A stretch of 64,000 nucleotides of DNA from Pseudomonas sp. Gutcm_11s (GTDB lineage Bacteria > Pseudomonadota > Gammaproteobacteria > Pseudomonadales > Pseudomonadaceae), in contig NZ_JAQSUW010000009.1 of NCBI RefSeq assembly GCF_028649395.1, positions 327,989-391,988 of the forward strand, read 5' to 3'. Position numbers and translations under genes: made by a program. Shown piece after piece: positions 61,402 through 64,000 of the stretch (position 1 is the stretch's first letter; the number at the start of each line of letters is the position of its first letter). The notes under the pieces are model-generated. The model had not been told where the DNA came from and ran no database searches. It saw only the letters and a list, made by a program, of their open reading frames with translations.

Positions 61402-62419
61402 CGGCGAGCTGAAGCCGCGCGTTGCGGCGCGCTCGATGAACTCCATGGAGCAGGCGGCGATCCTCATGCTGAGCATGGGCGACGACATCTCCGCCGGCGT
61501 GCTCAAGCACTTCTCCCGCGAAGAGATCATCGGCATCAGCCAGGCCATGGCGCGCCTGTCCAACGTCAAGCAGCCGATGGTCTCCGACGTGATCGGCCGC
61601 TTCTTCGACGACTACAAGGAGCAGAGCAGCATCAAGGGCGCCTCGCGTGGCTACCTCTCCGGCATGCTCGGCAAGGCGCTCGGTGGCGAGATCACCCGCA
61701 ACCTGCTGGACAGCATCTACGGCGAGGAAATCCGCGCCAAGATGGCCAAGCTGGAATGGATCGACCCGAAGCAGTTCGCCGCCTTGATCGCCAAGGAACA
61801 CGCGCAGATGCAGGCGGTGTTCCTCGCCTTCCTGCCGCCGGGCATGGCCACCGAGGTGCTCGAGTGCATGCCGCCCGAGCGCCAGGACGAGCTGCTGTAC
61901 CGCATCGCCAACCTCAGCGAAGTGAACAGCGACGTGATCGGCGAGTTGGAGCAGCTGATCGACCGCAGCCTCAGCGTGCTCTCCACCCAGGGCTCGCAGG
62001 TGCGCGGGGTCAAGCAGGCCGCGGACATCATGAACCGCTTCAAGGGCGACCGTAACCAGATGTTCGAGCTGCTGCGCGCGCACAACGAGGAGTTGGTGAC
62101 GCGCATCGAGGACGAGATGTACGACTTCTTCATCCTCTCGCGGCAGACCCCGGACGTGCTGCAGACCCTGCTCGAAGCCATTCCCCTGGAGGAGTGGGTG
62201 GTCGCCCTCAAGGGCGCCGAGCCGGCGCTGGTCAAGGCGATTGCCGGCGCGCTGCCCAAGCGCCAGGCGCAGCAGATGGAAAGCATCAGCCGGCGCCAGG
62301 GCCCGGTGCCGCTGAGCCGCGTCGAACAGGTACGCAAGGACATCATGGCGGTGGTGCGCGACATGGCCGCCGAGGGTGATCTGCAGATCCAGCTGTTCCG
62401 CGAACAGACGGTGGAGTGA
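61376..62419 (+). CDS. lfiG: Flagellar motor switch protein FliG, lateral type with changed torque helix
   Basis: The 347-residue protein has the three FliG domains (N-terminal FliF-binding, EHAQMQAVFLAFLPPGMATEVLECMPPERQ in the middle, ALKGAEPALVKAIAGALPKRQAQQMES at the end). By my alignment the conserved torque-helix residues (DD pair and following R of E. coli FliG) are replaced by TP and E in LSRQTPDVLQTLLEAI. It may therefore use a different stator. It overlaps fliF and precedes fliH by 2 bp. Confidence 0.9.
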   Translation: MKETSTQPNGELKPRVAARSMNSMEQAAILMLSMGDDISAGVLKHFSREEIIGISQAMARLSNVKQPMVSDVIGRFFDDYKEQSSIKGASRGYLSGMLGKALGGEITRNLLDSIYGEEIRAKMAKLEWIDPKQFAALIAKEHAQMQAVFLAFLPPGMATEVLECMPPERQDELLYRIANLSEVNSDVIGELEQLIDRSLSVLSTQGSQVRGVKQAADIMNRFKGDRNQMFELLRAHNEELVTRIEDEMYDFFILSRQTPDVLQTLLEAIPLEEWVVALKGAEPALVKAIAGALPKRQAQQMESISRRQGPVPLSRVEQVRKDIMAVVRDMAAEGDLQIQLFREQTVE

Positions 62420-62421
62420 CG

Positions 62422-63114
62422 ATGACGGTCAAGGTGATCAAGGGTGGCAGCCGCCAGTGGCGGCCCTATCGTTTCCCGCCACGGGCCAGCGGTCTGCCGC
62501 AGGGGCAGTGGGGCGGCGACCCGGCGCAGCTGCAGCGCGCGCTCAGCGACGGCTTCCAGCAGGGCCTCGACAAGGGCTACCAGGAAGGCCTGGAGCAGGG
62601 CCGCGAGGCTGGGCGCCAGGATGGCTTCGAGCTGGGCCGGCAGGACGGCCTGCGCCAGGGGCGTGAGGAAGGCCGTAGCGAGGGCCGCCAGGCCTTCGAG
62701 GCCGCGGCGCGACCGCTGGACCGGCTGAGCGCGGAGTTCCGCCAGTTCGCCGAGGCCTTCGAGCTGGGCCGCCAGGAGCAGCTGCTGGAACTGGTGAAGA
62801 AGGTGGCCAAGCAGGTCATCCGCTGTGAGCTGACCCTGCATCCGACCCAGTTGCTGTCGCTGGCCGAGGAGGCCCTGGCGGCCATGCCCGGCGAGCAGGG
62901 CGAGGTGCAGATCCTGCTCAATCCGGAGGAGTGTTCACGCATTCGCGAACTGGCGCCGGAACGTGCCGCCAGCTGGAAGCTGGTGCCGGACGAGCGCCTG
63001 GCGCTGGGTGAGTGCCGCGTGGTGACCGCCCAGGCCGAGGCCGACATCGGTTGCCAGCAGCGTCTCGATGGCTGCATGGAGGCGCTCGGCGAGCACCTCA
63101 AGGCGGACGACTGA
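62422..63114 (+). CDS. lfiH: Flagellar assembly ATPase-regulating protein FliH, lateral type
   Basis: The 230-residue protein has the FliH-like glycine/charged repeat region (FQQGLDKGYQEGLEQGREAGRQ, GRQDGLRQGREEG) and a C-terminal domain that binds FliI. It controls the export ATPase. It starts at the ATG at 62422, two bp after the fliG stop. Confidence 0.88.
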   Translation: MTVKVIKGGSRQWRPYRFPPRASGLPQGQWGGDPAQLQRALSDGFQQGLDKGYQEGLEQGREAGRQDGFELGRQDGLRQGREEGRSEGRQAFEAAARPLDRLSAEFRQFAEAFELGRQEQLLELVKKVAKQVIRCELTLHPTQLLSLAEEALAAMPGEQGEVQILLNPEECSRIRELAPERAASWKLVPDERLALGECRVVTAQAEADIGCQQRLDGCMEALGEHLKADD

Positions 63115-63115
63115 G

Positions 63116-64000
63116 ATGGCCCTGGGCGAAGCCTTCCGCCTCGACGAGGCGCTGCGCACCCTCGATGCGGTGCCGCTGGCCAAGGTCAGCGGGCGCCTGG
63201 TGCGGGTCTCCGGCATGCTGCTGGAGAGCCTCGGCTGCCGGCGCATGACCGGCCAGCGCTGCCTGGTCGAGCAGGCCGATGGCAGCCTGCTGGAGGCCCA
63301 GGTGGTCGGCTTCAACCGCGACATCACCTACCTCATGCCCTTCAAGAAGCCGATGGGACTCACCGCCGGCTCGCGGGTGTTCCCGGCCGAGGAGGAGAGC
63401 GCCCTGCACATCGACGAGAGCTGGCTGGGCCGGGTGGTCAACGGCCTCGGCGAGCCGCTCGACGAGCTCGGCAAACTCGCCGGGCGCGATCCGCTGCCGG
63501 CCGAGCTGCCGCGGGTCAACCCGCTCAAGCGCCGGCCGGTGAGCCAGGCGCTGGACGTCGGCGTGCGCGCCATCAACGCCCTGCTGACCATCGGCAAGGG
63601 CCAGCGCGTGGGCCTGTTCGCCGGTAGCGGCGTGGGCAAGAGCGTGCTGCTCGGCATGATCACCCGGCAGACCAAGGCCGACGTGGTGGTGGTCGGGCTG
63701 ATCGGCGAGCGTGGCCGCGAGGTGCAGGAATTCATCCTCCACTCGCTCGGCCCCGAGGGCCTGCGCAAGGCCGTGGTGGTGGTGGCACCGGCCAACGAGT
63801 CGCCGCTGATGCGCATGCGCGCCACCGAGCTGTGCCACAGCATCGCCGCCTATTTCCGCGACCAGGGCCAGGACGTGCTGCTGCTGGTCGATTCGCTGAC
63901 CCGCTACGCCATGGCCCAGCGCGAGATCGCCCTGGCCCTGGGTGAGCCCCCGGCGACCAAGGGCTACCCGCCATCGGTATTCGGCATGCTTCCCGAGCTG
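63116..64000 (+). CDS. lfiI: Flagellar export ATPase FliI, lateral type (3' end outside window)
   Basis: The first 295 codons are in frame to the window edge, so no stop is seen. The start ATG at 63116 follows the fliH stop by one base. Walker A is GLFAGSGVGKS, with VGLIGERGREVQEF and Walker B LLLVDSLTRYA, typical of F1-like FliI. It powers substrate export with FliH. fliJ would be expected next. Confidence 0.92.
   Translation, partial: MALGEAFRLDEALRTLDAVPLAKVSGRLVRVSGMLLESLGCRRMTGQRCLVEQADGSLLEAQVVGFNRDITYLMPFKKPMGLTAGSRVFPAEEESALHIDESWLGRVVNGLGEPLDELGKLAGRDPLPAELPRVNPLKRRPVSQALDVGVRAINALLTIGKGQRVGLFAGSGVGKSVLLGMITRQTKADVVVVGLIGERGREVQEFILHSLGPEGLRKAVVVVAPANESPLMRMRATELCHSIAAYFRDQGQDVLLLVDSLTRYAMAQREIALALGEPPATKGYPPSVFGMLPEL

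Overview
The window is high-GC, densely packed bacterial DNA that reads as a Pseudomonas chromosome. Supporting signs are the oruR-like, MBL, OmpA-lipoprotein, acyltransferase, pta-ackA, slyD, gpx, TetR, OYE, glycosyltransferase, cysZ, GGDEF and trxB gene run (from memory, close to P. aeruginosa PA0831-PA0849), olsBA, napEDABC, alkB-rubredoxin, and typical codon usage. No rRNA, tRNA, IS element, integrase or CRISPR array was seen. The species cannot be named from sequence alone.

Layout. 1-24.5 kb: a conserved Pseudomonas backbone with acetate metabolism (pta-ackA), peroxide and electrophile defence (gpx, nitroreductase, TetR plus old yellow enzyme), cysZ and trxB. Inserted in it are a 1,252-residue hybrid kinase with two near-identical PAS domains and a REC-PAS-GGDEF-EAL protein. 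24.5-35.9 kb: accessory metabolism and export, with an exaC-type aldehyde dehydrogenase, a Fsr-like MFS pump with divergent AraC regulator, a DUF2955/HlyD efflux pair with divergent LysR regulator, and an ArsR-MFS-OYE operon. A promoterless-looking gap near 33.0 kb ends in a strong terminator and may encode a small RNA. 35.9-45.7 kb: alkB-rubredoxin with divergent AraC, acpH, ornithine lipid genes olsBA, an acyl-CoA dehydrogenase-like protein, a stand-alone diiron MBL protein, a serine hydrolase, YceI and a ClsB-like phospholipase D. 45.7-49.8 kb: periplasmic nitrate reductase napEDABC. 49.8-51.2 kb: a small lipoprotein, a Fur-like winged-helix protein without a metal domain, and a PilZ protein.

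51.2-64.0 kb: the most notable region. It is a complete-looking core of a second (lateral, Flag-2 type) flagellar system in two divergent operons: fliM-N-P-Q-R-flhB-flhA on the minus strand, and a LafK-type sigma54 activator followed by fliE-F-G-H-I (cut by the window end) on the plus strand. The order matches the Flag-2/lateral flagellar loci of enterobacteria, Vibrio and Aeromonas and not the polar fle/fli cluster of Pseudomonas. Lineage-specific oddities include a FliM without the CheY-binding N terminus, no fliO, NPQH instead of NPTH in FlhB, and a FliG whose torque-helix charges are changed. A c-di-GMP theme runs through the window (one GGDEF-EAL protein, one CHASE-like GGDEF protein and the PilZ protein next to the lateral cluster).
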